Below the pieces are notes generated by a model that ran no database searches, had not been told where the DNA came from, and saw only the letters and a list, made by a program, of their open reading frames with translations. Below are positions 1 to 8,540 of a DNA stretch of 36,269 nucleotides, piece by piece. The position numbers were made by a program, and so were the translations under genes. Each line of letters opens with the position of its first letter. The first letter of the stretch is position 1. Source of the DNA: Ottowia sp. (GTDB lineage: Bacteria; Pseudomonadota; Gammaproteobacteria; Burkholderiales; Burkholderiaceae); assembly GCA_020853585.1 (NCBI GenBank), contig JADYYQ010000143.1, positions 1 through 36,269 of the forward strand. Direction: 5' to 3'.

Positions 1-231
1 AAAAATTCATGACTAACTGCATCTCCATTGGTAAAACTTTTTAAAGGAAAAACAGTATAGCGCCCCCTCCGCTTAACCGAATGCCATTGGTTGTGCAGAG
101 GCCTCACGTGTTTTGAGTCTGCCCTGGATATATTGGTAAATTATTTTTTGGATCGGGCTTGCCATTCTTCTGCGATTAATGCATTGAACGTGCTGTATTT
201 TTAGTTAGCCCTCGATTGTTATACAAGGGTT

Positions 232-750
232 TTAGGAAGGCGATAGTCTGCGTGCCTGTGTAAAACGCGTTGCCCAATAAGTGGTGTTGAGTTGTTCAAG
301 ACGCACGCGTCCTCCTGTTGAGGGAGCGTGAACAAAACGGCCTTTCCCTACATAAATGCCTGCATGAGAATCGGGTTTTCCATTTGTATTAAAAAAAACA
401 AGATCACCAGGGGCGAGATTTTCTTGTGCGAGTGGGGTGCCATGTTGTCGTATCTCGTACAGTGTGCGAGGGAGTCGCATGCCGATGGCGCGCTTAACAA
501 CGTAGCGAATTAATCCACTGCAATCAAATCCTGCCGTGGGTGTATTACCACCATACCGATAAGGTATGCCTACTAAGGAAATAGCGTGCAATGAAATTTC
601 TGCTAGTCCTGGGTTGTTGACTTGCTGATTGGTGGTGTAATTAGATTTTGCGGTAGGTTGTGTTGTGCATCCTGTTAGCGTCACGCAGAGTAGTGCAATG
701 ATAAGTATGGTGCTACCCATACTTATATATTGTAAACAGAGGCCGTGCAT
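232..750 (-). CDS. NlpC/P60 family lipoprotein (peptidoglycan endopeptidase)
   Basis: This is a secreted cell-wall hydrolase of the NlpC/P60 cysteine-peptidase family, which cuts peptide stems of peptidoglycan (typically the D-Glu-mDAP link). A hydrophobic N-terminus ends in a lipobox (L-T-G-C, Cys28), so a lipoprotein anchored on the periplasmic side is expected. The catalytic domain covers about residues 52-172: nucleophile Cys77 in FDCSGL, His129 in SHAGIYVG and a third polar residue, His141, in FVHAP. At 172 residues it has the usual single-domain length. The first Met is used here, but Met11 (position 720) would give a more typical short signal peptide; neither has a good ribosome-binding site. 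It is the last gene of the long minus-strand run, 28 bp after phoH, so translational coupling is possible. The family and lipobox are secure; the exact start is not. Confidence 0.9.
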   Translation of the reverse strand: MHGLCLQYISMGSTILIIALLCVTLTGCTTQPTAKSNYTTNQQVNNPGLAEISLHAISLVGIPYRYGGNTPTAGFDCSGLIRYVVKRAIGMRLPRTLYEIRQHGTPLAQENLAPGDLVFFNTNGKPDSHAGIYVGKGRFVHAPSTGGRVRLEQLNTTYWATRFTQARRLSPS

Positions 751-778
751 TACTTTTTTATACGGCCATGGATTGTGG

Positions 779-2443
779 TTAAAGGGCTTCAGCGGCGTGA
801 TCAGCTAAGCGCGAGCGTTCACCGCGCGCGAGTGTGACGTGTCCTCCGTGTCCCCACCCTTTAAAACGGTCTACGACATATGTGATTCCGGATGAACCTT
901 CGGTGAGATAGGGCGTATCAATTTGCGCGATATTACCTAGGCAGACAATTTTGGTGCCTGGTCCGGCGCGCGTAATGAGCGTTTTCATTTGTTTAGGCGT
1001 AAGGTTTTGCGCTTCATCGATGATCAGAAATTTATTGACGAAGGTACGGCCACGCATAAAGGTCATGCTTTTAATTTTGATGCGTGAGCGAATTAGTTCT
1101 TGTGTGGCGGCGCGGCCCCATTCTCCAGCACTATCGTCGTTTTTATGAAGGACTTCAAGGTTGTCATCGAATGCACCCATCCACGGCTGCATTTTTTCTT
1201 CCTCTGTTCCAGGTAAAAAACCAATATCTTCACCGACTGGAACAGTGGCTCGGGTAATAATGATTTCGTTGTACACCTTAGAGTCGAGTACTTGTTCAAG
1301 ACTGGCTGCCAATGCGAGTAAGGTTTTACCTGTGCCGGCTTGCCCGAGTAAGCTGACAAAATCAATATTAGGATTCATTAATAGATTGAGCGCGAAATTT
1401 TGTTCGCGATTACGGGCGGTAATACTCCAGACATTATTTTTTTGGTGAGTGAAATCGCGCAGCGTTTGGAGTAGTGCGCTTTTGCCATTGATTTCGCGCA
1501 CTTGTGCGTAAAACGGTGCGCTGCCATCATTGGGCTCAAGAAAAACAAATTGATTAATAAAAAAGGTAGGTACAAGCGGGCCAGTAATGCGGTAGAACAG
1601 TGTGCCGCTTTTGGCGTCTTGCCAGCTCTCCATATTTTTTCCGTGCTTGGACCAAAAATCGTTGGGTAAAGCGAGCATACCGCTGTAAAGCAAGTCGCTA
1701 TCTTCGATTACTTGATCGTTGAAATAATCTTCTGCCGGCAGTCCCAGCGCATGGGCTTTGATACGCATATTGATGTCTTTAGACACCAAGATAACTTGTT
1801 GCTGGGGACGCAATGTTTGTAGTGTGCGCACGACGCCCAAAATTTGATTATCCGCTTTGCCTTGAGGTAGCCCATCTGGCAAATCAATATGCGCTAAGGT
1901 TGTTTGGAAAAACAAACGTCCAGCGGCATCTTTATTACCCAGACGCGCGAGGGGAATACCTTGCTCGATATGGTCTTGATTGCTAGCGATAAGGGCATCA
2001 AGTGAGCGGCTCACACTTCGGGTGTTACGTGCAACTTCACTCATCCCTTTTTTGTGGTTGTCTAACTCTTCCAATGTCATCATGGGCAGATAGACATCGT
2101 GCTCTTCAAAACGAAAAAGCGCGGTGGGATCGTGCATTAAGACATTGGTATCTAAGACAAATAATTTGCTTAGTCCCGCACTTGTTTTTTTGGCTTGTTT
2201 GGACGCAGCTTTGGTGCGTGTTGACTCGGTGGACTTTTTACTGATGGATTGTGCCGGTGTATTGGAACGTGATGAAGTGGGAGGCGATGGCTCCTCCAGC
2301 AAAACAGAATGTGTCGCTGAGTGCAGATCCAGTGATTTTTGGGTATGAGATTTGGGCTGTGTATTTTTTTGTTTGTTATTAAGCGGACTCTTCGCTGCGT
2401 TAAGTACGGACCCTGGTTGGGTAGGTGCGGGTGGCATGGGCAT
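779..2443 (-). CDS. PIN-domain/PhoH-type ATPase
   Basis: This is a two-domain protein with an N-terminal PIN ribonuclease fold joined to a PhoH-type P-loop ATPase. The family is linked to RNA processing and toxin-like RNA cleavage; its physiological role in proteobacteria is poorly settled. Residues 1-92 are a low-complexity Ser/Thr/Pro/Lys-rich tail. The PIN domain starts at FVLDTNVLMHDP (acidic Asp98) and runs to about 240. The PhoH domain carries Walker A GQAGTGKT at 367-374 and Walker B LIIDEAQ at 473-479. Its 554 residues fit the long PIN-PhoH subfamily seen in Burkholderia. The start is supported by AAGGA five bases upstream of the ATG. It lies between bcp and the NlpC lipoprotein gene on the same strand; bcp-phoH-nlpC is an order I recall from Burkholderia. 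Confidence 0.93.
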   Translation of the reverse strand: MPMPPAPTQPGSVLNAAKSPLNNKQKNTQPKSHTQKSLDLHSATHSVLLEEPSPPTSSRSNTPAQSISKKSTESTRTKAASKQAKKTSAGLSKLFVLDTNVLMHDPTALFRFEEHDVYLPMMTLEELDNHKKGMSEVARNTRSVSRSLDALIASNQDHIEQGIPLARLGNKDAAGRLFFQTTLAHIDLPDGLPQGKADNQILGVVRTLQTLRPQQQVILVSKDINMRIKAHALGLPAEDYFNDQVIEDSDLLYSGMLALPNDFWSKHGKNMESWQDAKSGTLFYRITGPLVPTFFINQFVFLEPNDGSAPFYAQVREINGKSALLQTLRDFTHQKNNVWSITARNREQNFALNLLMNPNIDFVSLLGQAGTGKTLLALAASLEQVLDSKVYNEIIITRATVPVGEDIGFLPGTEEEKMQPWMGAFDDNLEVLHKNDDSAGEWGRAATQELIRSRIKIKSMTFMRGRTFVNKFLIIDEAQNLTPKQMKTLITRAGPGTKIVCLGNIAQIDTPYLTEGSSGITYVVDRFKGWGHGGHVTLARGERSRLADHAAEAL

Positions 2444-2528
2444 AGCGATCCTTATCGTGACAGCGGTGTTTTTAAGAAATCCAAATCAACTTTACGTCCA
2501 TATCGATGTTACTTACTGCAGTTGCCAC

Positions 2529-3008
2529 TTATGCCTTGGAGATGAGAGTGCGAATGGTATTTTGTACTTCTTCAACATGCCCTGCTACGGTGAGACCGCG
2601 CCAAGTGTGACGCAATACTCCGTTTTGGTCGATTAAAAATGTACTGCGCTCGATACCGCGTACTGTTTTTCCGTACATTTTTTTTTCTTTGATTGTGCCA
2701 AATAATTGGCAGAGATGTTCATCGGTATCTGAAATTAGCTCGAAGGGTAAAGAAAACTTAGCTTTGAATTTTTCATGTGATGCGATGTTGTCACGTGATA
2801 CACCCACAAGTACGACGCCTAGCTTATCAAACGTAGTATAGGCATCGCGAAAGGCATTCGCTTGTGTTGTGCAACCCGGGGTATTGTCTTTGGGATAAAA
2901 ATACATGACGACGGGGTAGCCGCGCATGGCGGTCATGGTGAATGTGAGGCCACTGGTGGCGGGAGCGCTGAATTCAGGTACGGCTTGGTTGAGTTTGATC
3001 GTGGTCAT
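2529..3008 (-). CDS. bcp: Thioredoxin-dependent peroxiredoxin (BCP/PrxQ)
   Basis: This is a peroxiredoxin of the BCP/PrxQ class, reducing hydrogen peroxide and organic hydroperoxides in the cytoplasm with thioredoxin as the usual electron donor. The peroxidatic Cys46 sits in DNTPGCTTQA. The position where two-Cys BCPs have their resolving Cys five residues on is Asn51, so this is a one-Cys or atypical form; Cys100 (EHLCQLFG) is the only other obvious candidate partner. A conserved Arg lies in GIERSTFLID. The full length of 159 residues matches the family. It lies 33 bp downstream of arnD and 85 bp upstream of phoH on the same strand, probably part of the same transcript or of a downstream sub-operon. 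Confidence 0.93.
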   Translation of the reverse strand: MTTIKLNQAVPEFSAPATSGLTFTMTAMRGYPVVMYFYPKDNTPGCTTQANAFRDAYTTFDKLGVVLVGVSRDNIASHEKFKAKFSLPFELISDTDEHLCQLFGTIKEKKMYGKTVRGIERSTFLIDQNGVLRHTWRGLTVAGHVEEVQNTIRTLISKA

Positions 3009-3041
3009 AAGTGATGATGTAATGAGATAAAAAAGTAATTG

Positions 3042-3956
3042 TTAATGAAGCTTTGTGGAGAGATTTTTTTGTGTCATGAGTTCGCCACTACGCCCGGTGA
3101 TTTCTGCCCAATGAAATGGACTGATCGCTAGGGTGGATTGGTCAAGGCTTTGATAGTAATCGGCCAGCGAGACGAGCTGATAGCCTTGTGCGCGCCATCC
3201 CTTGAGTAATGCTTGAAAAAGCGGTGCGAGTTGCTGTCCTTCGAGTTCGGCATGGAGTGTAAAGACTTCGTCTTGTCGTTGCGCTTGTGTATGAGTGAGT
3301 AAGTGATTGACAACGTTGTCGAGGGTGAGATGATGTGTTCCAATCAATTCATCTAAAGTGGGTAGAGTAGTGGGTAACTGTATGTGCGCGAGAGTGTGTG
3401 TATCGATGCGAATACGGTGTGGTGTGTGGCCTCGCCCATCGGATGCGTAGCGTAATCCCCAGTCATCAATCTGACGTAACGCATGGGGATTCATTTGCCA
3501 ACCTGCTGCGCCATGGGTAGTGGGAGCTTGTCCAAAAGTATCACCAAAACGTTGGTAGGCGCGTTGCATTTGCTGCGTCGTCCAGTGCGCATCGCGCGTG
3601 CGCACATTATCTTGCCAATAGACATGATCCCAGCAGTGTATGCCGCATTCAAATCCGGCTTGGGCGATAGCGTGTAACTCACGTGTGCAACGTTTACTAA
3701 TATCTGGACCAGGTAGCAGTGTGCCGTAGAGTAGGGTGCTTAAGCCATAGTGTTTGAGCACAGAAGTGCGCGCTACTTTTTTGAGAAACCCTGGACGAAA
3801 AAGGCGGCGCAATGCCCAGCCCGTGTGATCGGGTCCCATGCTAAATAAAAATGTAGCACGTGCTTGAGCCTGGTCAAGCATGCGTGCAAGATGCGGAACG
3901 CCCTGTTGTGTGCCGCGTAGCGTATCGACGTCGACTTTAAGAACAATACGGCGCAT
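3042..3956 (-). CDS. arnD: 4-deoxy-4-formamido-L-arabinose-phosphoundecaprenol deformylase ArnD
   Basis: This enzyme removes the formyl group from undecaprenyl-phosphate-Ara4FN, giving undecaprenyl-phosphate-L-Ara4N, the donor used by ArnT. The NodB-type polysaccharide-deacetylase fold is visible from the N-terminus: the acidic motif KVDVDTLRG (Asp9 and Asp11) and the metal-binding pair His107/His111 in GIHCWDHVYWQDN, followed by THGAAGWQMN. The 304-residue length matches ArnD. The start codon overlaps the end of the arnA dehydrogenase gene by 20 bp, typical of this operon and evidence for translational coupling. The last part after about residue 275 is more variable. It acts at the cytoplasmic face of the inner membrane. 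Confidence 0.95.
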   Translation of the reverse strand: MRRIVLKVDVDTLRGTQQGVPHLARMLDQAQARATFLFSMGPDHTGWALRRLFRPGFLKKVARTSVLKHYGLSTLLYGTLLPGPDISKRCTRELHAIAQAGFECGIHCWDHVYWQDNVRTRDAHWTTQQMQRAYQRFGDTFGQAPTTHGAAGWQMNPHALRQIDDWGLRYASDGRGHTPHRIRIDTHTLAHIQLPTTLPTLDELIGTHHLTLDNVVNHLLTHTQAQRQDEVFTLHAELEGQQLAPLFQALLKGWRAQGYQLVSLADYYQSLDQSTLAISPFHWAEITGRSGELMTQKNLSTKLH

Positions 3957-5004
3957 CGGCTTCGTCCATTAAATTACGTGCATCATTAATTTGATCACGA
4001 TAAGCATCAAATATTTTTGTCAGTGCTTGTTGCATGGTGCTGGTCGGTTGCCAATTAAGCTCGGCCATGGTGTTATCGATTTTTGGCACGCGATTTTGGA
4101 TATCTTGATAGCCATTGCCATAGTAGCGATCGGATGTGGTCTCGATAAGTTTGACCTGCGCAGCCGTTTCACGATATTGCGGATAGGTTTGTGCCAGGGC
4201 TAACATCATAGTGGCGAGTTCACGTACGGAATAATTATTGTTAGGGTTGCCAATATTGTAGATTTTTCCGCTGACCACCCCTTGTTCATTGGCGATAATT
4301 TTCATTAATGCGCTAATGCCATCATCAATATCTGTGAAGGTACGTTTTTGGGCGCCGCCATCGACTAATTGAATATCTTCACCTCTGACAATATGACCGA
4401 GAAATTGGGTGACAACACGTGAAGAGCCTTCTTTGGGGGTATGGATGGAGTCGAGCCCGGGACCAATCCAGTTAAATGGACGAAAAAGTGTGAAGTTAAG
4501 ATTTTGCTCCATGCCATAACCCCAGATAACGCGATCAAGCAGTTGCTTAGAGCAGGCATAAATCCACCGTGGTTTGTTAATGGGTCCATATACGAGAGAT
4601 GAACTGTGTGGGTCAAAGGCTTCATCGCCACACATACCGTACACCTCTGAGGTCGAGGGGAAAACAAGATGCTTATGGTATTTAAGTGCTTGACGCACGA
4701 TCGGTAGATTGGCTTCAAAGTCGAGCTCAAATACCCGAAGAGGATGATTAACATAGGTAGAGGGTGTGGCGATGGCGACCAAAGGAAGAATAACGTCACA
4801 CTTACGTACGTGATACTCCACCCATTCTTTATTGATGGTGATATCACCATCAAAAAAATGCATGCGAGGATGGTGCACCATATCACCGAGACGTTCAGTT
4901 TGCATATCCATGCCATACACATCCCAATCTGTCTGCGCCAAAATGCGTTTGGAGAGGTGGTGACCAATAAAACCGTTAACACCAAGGATAAGAATTTTTT
5001 TCAT
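3937..5004 (-). CDS. arnA: UDP-glucuronate oxidative decarboxylase (ArnA C-terminal half as a separate gene)
   Basis: This oxidises and decarboxylates UDP-glucuronic acid to UDP-Ara4O, the first step toward Ara4N. It is an extended short-chain dehydrogenase with the NAD-binding glycines at 8, 11 and 14 (GVNGFIG). Catalytic residues align one for one with E. coli ArnA at a constant offset of 314: Ser119 and Glu120 (STSEVYG), Tyr149 and Lys153 (YACSK), and Arg305 (QNRVPK). The start chosen is the ATG at 5004, which overlaps the formyltransferase stop as ATGA. The longer open frame running up to 5427 lies inside the formyltransferase gene and is spurious. In enterobacteria this domain is fused to the formyltransferase; here the two are separate, 355 and 335 residues, as in Burkholderia. 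Confidence 0.95.
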   Translation of the reverse strand: MKKILILGVNGFIGHHLSKRILAQTDWDVYGMDMQTERLGDMVHHPRMHFFDGDITINKEWVEYHVRKCDVILPLVAIATPSTYVNHPLRVFELDFEANLPIVRQALKYHKHLVFPSTSEVYGMCGDEAFDPHSSSLVYGPINKPRWIYACSKQLLDRVIWGYGMEQNLNFTLFRPFNWIGPGLDSIHTPKEGSSRVVTQFLGHIVRGEDIQLVDGGAQKRTFTDIDDGISALMKIIANEQGVVSGKIYNIGNPNNNYSVRELATMMLALAQTYPQYRETAAQVKLIETTSDRYYGNGYQDIQNRVPKIDNTMAELNWQPTSTMQQALTKIFDAYRDQINDARNLMDEADAPYCS

Positions 5005-6008
5005 AATGTGTGTGAAATAACTGAGGGTAGGGCAAGTAATGTGGCGAGTTGTTCTGGCGACACGGTTTGTCCTTGGAAAGTCAGCGCAGTAATCGCCAGT
5101 GTTTGACCATCGCCGCATAAGCCAAAGATATGTTGGTCGACGATATGTAGCCCAGCATCCGTGTGTGGATTTAAATGACGCAGTGCAGGAGGTGTGGGTG
5201 AGCGTTGTGCTTGCGCGATGATAAAGCGATGCGTGTTGATTTCGGTAAATGCCCCGGGATAATAAGGTGGGGCCACAGCGCGGTAAAGATTGTAGATATC
5301 GCGCGCAGAGTGTGACCAGTTGATGCGCCCATCTTCGGCTTTTCGGGCGCCAAAATATTGACCCTGAGCGAGTAGGTTGGGTAAGCGTTGGATGTGGCCT
5401 GAAATCAGTGCGGGAAGTGCGCGCCAAAGCGTTAATTCAGCGGCGACGCAGACTTTGGTAAAGACTTCATGCGCTACATCATCGGGCAAAATAGGGACGG
5501 CGGTTTGCTCAATGATCGCGCCTGCATCGGGTTGTATAACCATTTCGTGCAGTGTGGCACCTGTTTGTGTTTCGCCGTGAAGAATGGCCCAGTTAACGGG
5601 TGCTCGCCCTCGGTACTTGGGCAACAATGAGCCATGCATATTAAACGCGCCGATTTTTGCGGTGGCTAAGATCGATGCCGGGATCATATGGCGATAGTAG
5701 AACGAAAATATAAAGTCAGGCGCAATAGCGGCGATGTGTTCACTTAAATCAGCCTGGTTGGGGTGATCAGGTGTGATGCAGGGTAACCCACATATTGCTG
5801 CACGTTGTGGCACGCTTTCAAACCAAATGGTTTCCTGGGCGTCGTCTTGATGGCTAATCACTAAGGCAATATCGATGTCATGTGCGAGCAGCATATTAAG
5901 ACAACGTATGCCGACATTGTGGTACGCAAACACAACTGCACATCGACGAGGTTGTTGATGTGTTGGCGCAGTTTTAAGTGTATTGGGTGGGGGCGAGATC
6001 AGCGCCAT
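5001..6008 (-). CDS. arnA: UDP-Ara4N formyltransferase (ArnA N-terminal half as a separate gene)
   Basis: This uses 10-formyltetrahydrofolate to N-formylate UDP-L-Ara4N, making UDP-Ara4FN for ArnC. It belongs to the Fmt-like formyltransferase fold. The catalytic triad is present with a constant 21-residue offset from E. coli ArnA: Asn123 and His125 in NMHGSLLP, Asp161 in QPDAG. The region after about residue 205 is the OB-fold-like C-terminal subdomain. About 20 extra residues lie at the N-terminus. It abuts arnC (stop at 6009, start at 6008) and overlaps the dehydrogenase gene by four bases, so the block is one transcript. The enzyme is cytoplasmic. Confidence 0.94.
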   Translation of the reverse strand: MALISPPPNTLKTAPTHQQPRRCAVVFAYHNVGIRCLNMLLAHDIDIALVISHQDDAQETIWFESVPQRAAICGLPCITPDHPNQADLSEHIAAIAPDFIFSFYYRHMIPASILATAKIGAFNMHGSLLPKYRGRAPVNWAILHGETQTGATLHEMVIQPDAGAIIEQTAVPILPDDVAHEVFTKVCVAAELTLWRALPALISGHIQRLPNLLAQGQYFGARKAEDGRINWSHSARDIYNLYRAVAPPYYPGAFTEINTHRFIIAQAQRSPTPPALRHLNPHTDAGLHIVDQHIFGLCGDGQTLAITALTFQGQTVSPEQLATLLALPSVISHTL

Positions 6009-6956
6009 TTATACACGCTCTTGGTCTTGCAGTATTGCTTGGATCACATAGCGTGGTCGTTGTCTCACCTGTTGGTAAATGCGACCAATATATTCACCCA
6101 GAAGGCCAATACCAAAGAGCAGCATGCCCATGAGAAAGAACGTGATAGCAAATAAAGTAAATACCCCCTCTACTTCTGAACCCAGGATAAATCGCCGTAC
6201 GACGAGTAAAATAAACAGCGCTGCGGAAGCAAGCGCGAGTATCATGCCGAGCAAAGAGAATGCTTGCAGTGGCACAAGCGAAAAGCCGGTGACTAGATCG
6301 AAATTTAATCTAATTAATTGATAGAAAGAATATTTGGATGTGCCCGTAAAACGCTCTTCGTGATTGACTTCAATTTCGGTTGGGTGGTGCGCGAAGGTGT
6401 AGGCCAGTGCGGGAATAAATGTATTGATTTCGCGGCATTGATTGATGGTGTCAATAATTTCGCGGCGGTAAGCGCGCAGCATACAACCTTGGTCGGTCAT
6501 ACGAATATGGGTAATGCGCTCACGTAAGGCATTCATAGCGCGTGAGGCATGGCGGCGAAACCAATGGTCTTGTCGTTCGCGTCGTATGGTGCCAACGTAA
6601 TCATGTCCCGCATCGATCGCTGCCACTAAACGCCCGATTTCTTCAGGGGGGTTTTGCAAATCCGCATCGAGTGTGACGATAATCTCTCCAAGCGATTGCT
6701 CAAAGCCCGCAACGATAGCCATATGTTGACCGTAGTTGCTGTTAAATAAAACGACACGTGTAACTTCGGGGCGCATGCGGTATTGTTGACTGAGCAATGC
6801 GGCCGAGCGATCTTTACTGCCGTCGTTGATAAAGATAAGTTCGTAGGATAAATTAAGCGCATCCAGTGCCGGATATAGACGATCAAATAGTGCCTGTAGG
6901 CCATCTGCTTCGTTGTAAACGGGGATGACCACGGATAATTTTGGATTATGAGACAT
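6009..6956 (-). CDS. arnC: Undecaprenyl-phosphate 4-deoxy-4-formamido-L-arabinose transferase ArnC
   Basis: This family-2 glycosyltransferase moves Ara4FN from UDP onto undecaprenyl phosphate at the cytoplasmic face of the inner membrane. The GT-A domain holds VVIPVYNEADGL near residue 10 and the metal/nucleotide site LDADLQNPPEE with Asp97 and Asp99. Two hydrophobic helices near residues 233-260 and 270-295 anchor the C-terminus, the usual ArnC/DPM1-type layout. Length 315 matches the family. It is separated from arnB by 13 bp and abuts the formyltransferase gene, so it is an internal operon gene. Confidence 0.95.
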   Translation of the reverse strand: MSHNPKLSVVIPVYNEADGLQALFDRLYPALDALNLSYELIFINDGSKDRSAALLSQQYRMRPEVTRVVLFNSNYGQHMAIVAGFEQSLGEIIVTLDADLQNPPEEIGRLVAAIDAGHDYVGTIRRERQDHWFRRHASRAMNALRERITHIRMTDQGCMLRAYRREIIDTINQCREINTFIPALAYTFAHHPTEIEVNHEERFTGTSKYSFYQLIRLNFDLVTGFSLVPLQAFSLLGMILALASAALFILLVVRRFILGSEVEGVFTLFAITFFLMGMLLFGIGLLGEYIGRIYQQVRQRPRYVIQAILQDQERV

Positions 6957-6969
6957 CGTTTATATGGGC

Positions 6970-8118
6970 CTAAATATGTGCGCGAAAAAGAGTGTCGACG
7001 ACATCTGTTACGTGATCAACATCCGTGGTTGTCATACTGGAAAAAAGAGGAAGGCTCAAAATGCGCTCGCCAATATGCTCAGCGACGGGATACATGCCCG
7101 AGGTAAAACCACGCATGCGATATAACTTAAATAAGTGAATGGGTGGGTAATGCACACCACTGCCAATCCCTACATTTTTAAGCTGTTGCATGATATCTGC
7201 GCGGCTTTGTTTGAGGATTTCGAGTGGCAAACTTACTTGAAATAAATGCCAGTTGCTACTGCCATCGGTGCTGTTGTGCGCGGGAGGAAGCTGCATACCC
7301 TGTTTGACAGCGAGGCTGTTAGCAAAACGATCAAAATAGTGTTGTGCGAGTTGTGTACGTTGAGCTTGAAATCGCTCAAGCTGCGCAAATTGTCCGAGCC
7401 CAATAGCGGCGTGAACATCGCTTAAATTATGTTTGCCACCGACGATATCCACTTCCATACCATCCATTCCCTGGCGCACGAGTCCTTGTAAACGTAATTT
7501 TTCGGCTAAATATACTTCTTCATCATTATTGAGTATCAAACATCCTCCTTCGGCTGAGGTGATGTTTTTATTAGCCTGAAAGCTGATACTGACTAAGTCA
7601 CCTAATTGGCCGATACGTTGACCTTTCCAGGTGGCACCGATAGCTTGTGCTGCATCCTCGATAACGCGAATATGATGCTCTTTTGCCAATGCATAGAGCG
7701 CATCCATATCGACAGGCAAACCCGCTAGATGAACGGGTAGAAAAGCTTTGGTACGTGGTGTGATGGCGCGTTTAATGCTGGCGATGCTGATGTTGCGTGT
7801 AAGCGGATCAATATCAGCGAATACCGGTGTGGCGCCGACAGCGAGGATGACATTCGCGGTTGCCACCCATGAGATAGGTGTGGTGATCACTTCATCACCA
7901 GGTCCTATGCCGGCGATGCGCAGGGCAACTTCCATCGTCGCCGTGCCGTTGGCAAAGCAGCGCACCGGGCGGTTACCAAAAAATGTAGAAAGCTTACTTT
8001 CAAATGCTAGTACCTGTGGGCCTGATGTAATCCAACCACTACGCAACACATCAGCGACCATCGCAATGGTTGCTTCATCAATCTCTGGGCGCGTAAGCGG
8101 TAAAAAAGAAGAGGGCAT
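6970..8118 (-). CDS. arnB: UDP-4-amino-4-deoxy-L-arabinose aminotransferase ArnB
   Basis: This PLP-dependent aminotransferase of the DegT/DnrJ/EryC1 family converts UDP-Ara4O to UDP-L-Ara4N using glutamate. The PLP-binding Lys184 is in FQANKNITSAEGG, and the conserved ANGTATMEVAL (residues 56-66) and EDAAQAIGA (154-162) stretches are intact. The 382-residue length agrees with ArnB. There is no clear Shine-Dalgarno sequence before the ATG at 8118; with only 15 bp after the stop of the upstream small membrane-protein gene, coupling is likely. It supplies the substrate for the two ArnA halves and ArnC encoded just downstream. Confidence 0.95.
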   Translation of the reverse strand: MPSSFLPLTRPEIDEATIAMVADVLRSGWITSGPQVLAFESKLSTFFGNRPVRCFANGTATMEVALRIAGIGPGDEVITTPISWVATANVILAVGATPVFADIDPLTRNISIASIKRAITPRTKAFLPVHLAGLPVDMDALYALAKEHHIRVIEDAAQAIGATWKGQRIGQLGDLVSISFQANKNITSAEGGCLILNNDEEVYLAEKLRLQGLVRQGMDGMEVDIVGGKHNLSDVHAAIGLGQFAQLERFQAQRTQLAQHYFDRFANSLAVKQGMQLPPAHNSTDGSSNWHLFQVSLPLEILKQSRADIMQQLKNVGIGSGVHYPPIHLFKLYRMRGFTSGMYPVAEHIGERILSLPLFSSMTTTDVDHVTDVVDTLFRAHI

Positions 8119-8133
8119 AGTGTGTGCTGTGTA

Positions 8134-8505
8134 TTAACTGCGTGCCAAGATATATACACCGAGCAGAATAATACCGATCGCTGCGATACGTTGCATAGAG
8201 AGCACTTCACCAAAAAGATACCAAGCAGCGATGGCATTGATTACATAGCCTAATGACAACATAGGATAAGCAAGGGAGACATCGGTGCGTGATAAGCCAA
8301 GTATCCACACGACTAAGCTTAAGCCATAGCATAGTAAACCGACGGCAATAGGCCATTGCGTTGAAAGTTTGAGAATCGCTGGCCATATCGCATGCCGTGT
8401 TAACGCAATAGAGCCGGTGGCATTCACACCTGCTTTTAGGCATAGTTGGGCGCAGGCGTTAAGTATGACTCCGGTAAAGATAAGTGAAAAAGTAGATGCG
8501 TTCAT
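8134..8505 (-). CDS. Small EamA/SMR-like membrane protein, candidate Ara4N-lipid flippase subunit (ArnE/F-like)
   Basis: This 123-residue protein is almost entirely hydrophobic, with four predicted membrane helices (about residues 3-20, 42-62, 70-90, 98-120), the shape of the SMR/EamA half-transporters. Conserved-looking stretches include NACAQLCLKAG near the N-terminus and LSRTDVSLAYPMLSLGYV in the middle, as in ArnE/ArnF. In enterobacteria ArnE and ArnF form a heterodimer that flips undecaprenyl-phosphate-Ara4N to the periplasm. Only one such gene is present here, so a homodimer or an unlinked partner is implied. It sits between arnT and arnB in the same operon, which supports the role; the exact assignment to ArnE or ArnF is not secure. 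Confidence 0.85.
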   Translation of the reverse strand: MNASTFSLIFTGVILNACAQLCLKAGVNATGSIALTRHAIWPAILKLSTQWPIAVGLLCYGLSLVVWILGLSRTDVSLAYPMLSLGYVINAIAAWYLFGEVLSMQRIAAIGIILLGVYILARS

Positions 8506-8540
8506 ATTGATGATGTGGCAATGGGCCTTTTGTTAAGCGC

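Noticed and set aside
141-194. An 18-codon minus-strand stretch reading STFNALIAEEWQARSKK that recalls the start of DUF885 proteins.
   Set aside because: It is bounded by stops on both sides and too short to tell a gene remnant from chance.
5005-5427. An upstream open extension of the ArnA dehydrogenase frame.
   Set aside because: It lies within the formyltransferase gene, lacks family similarity, and the ATG at 5004 with ATGA overlap matches the enzyme's N-terminus.
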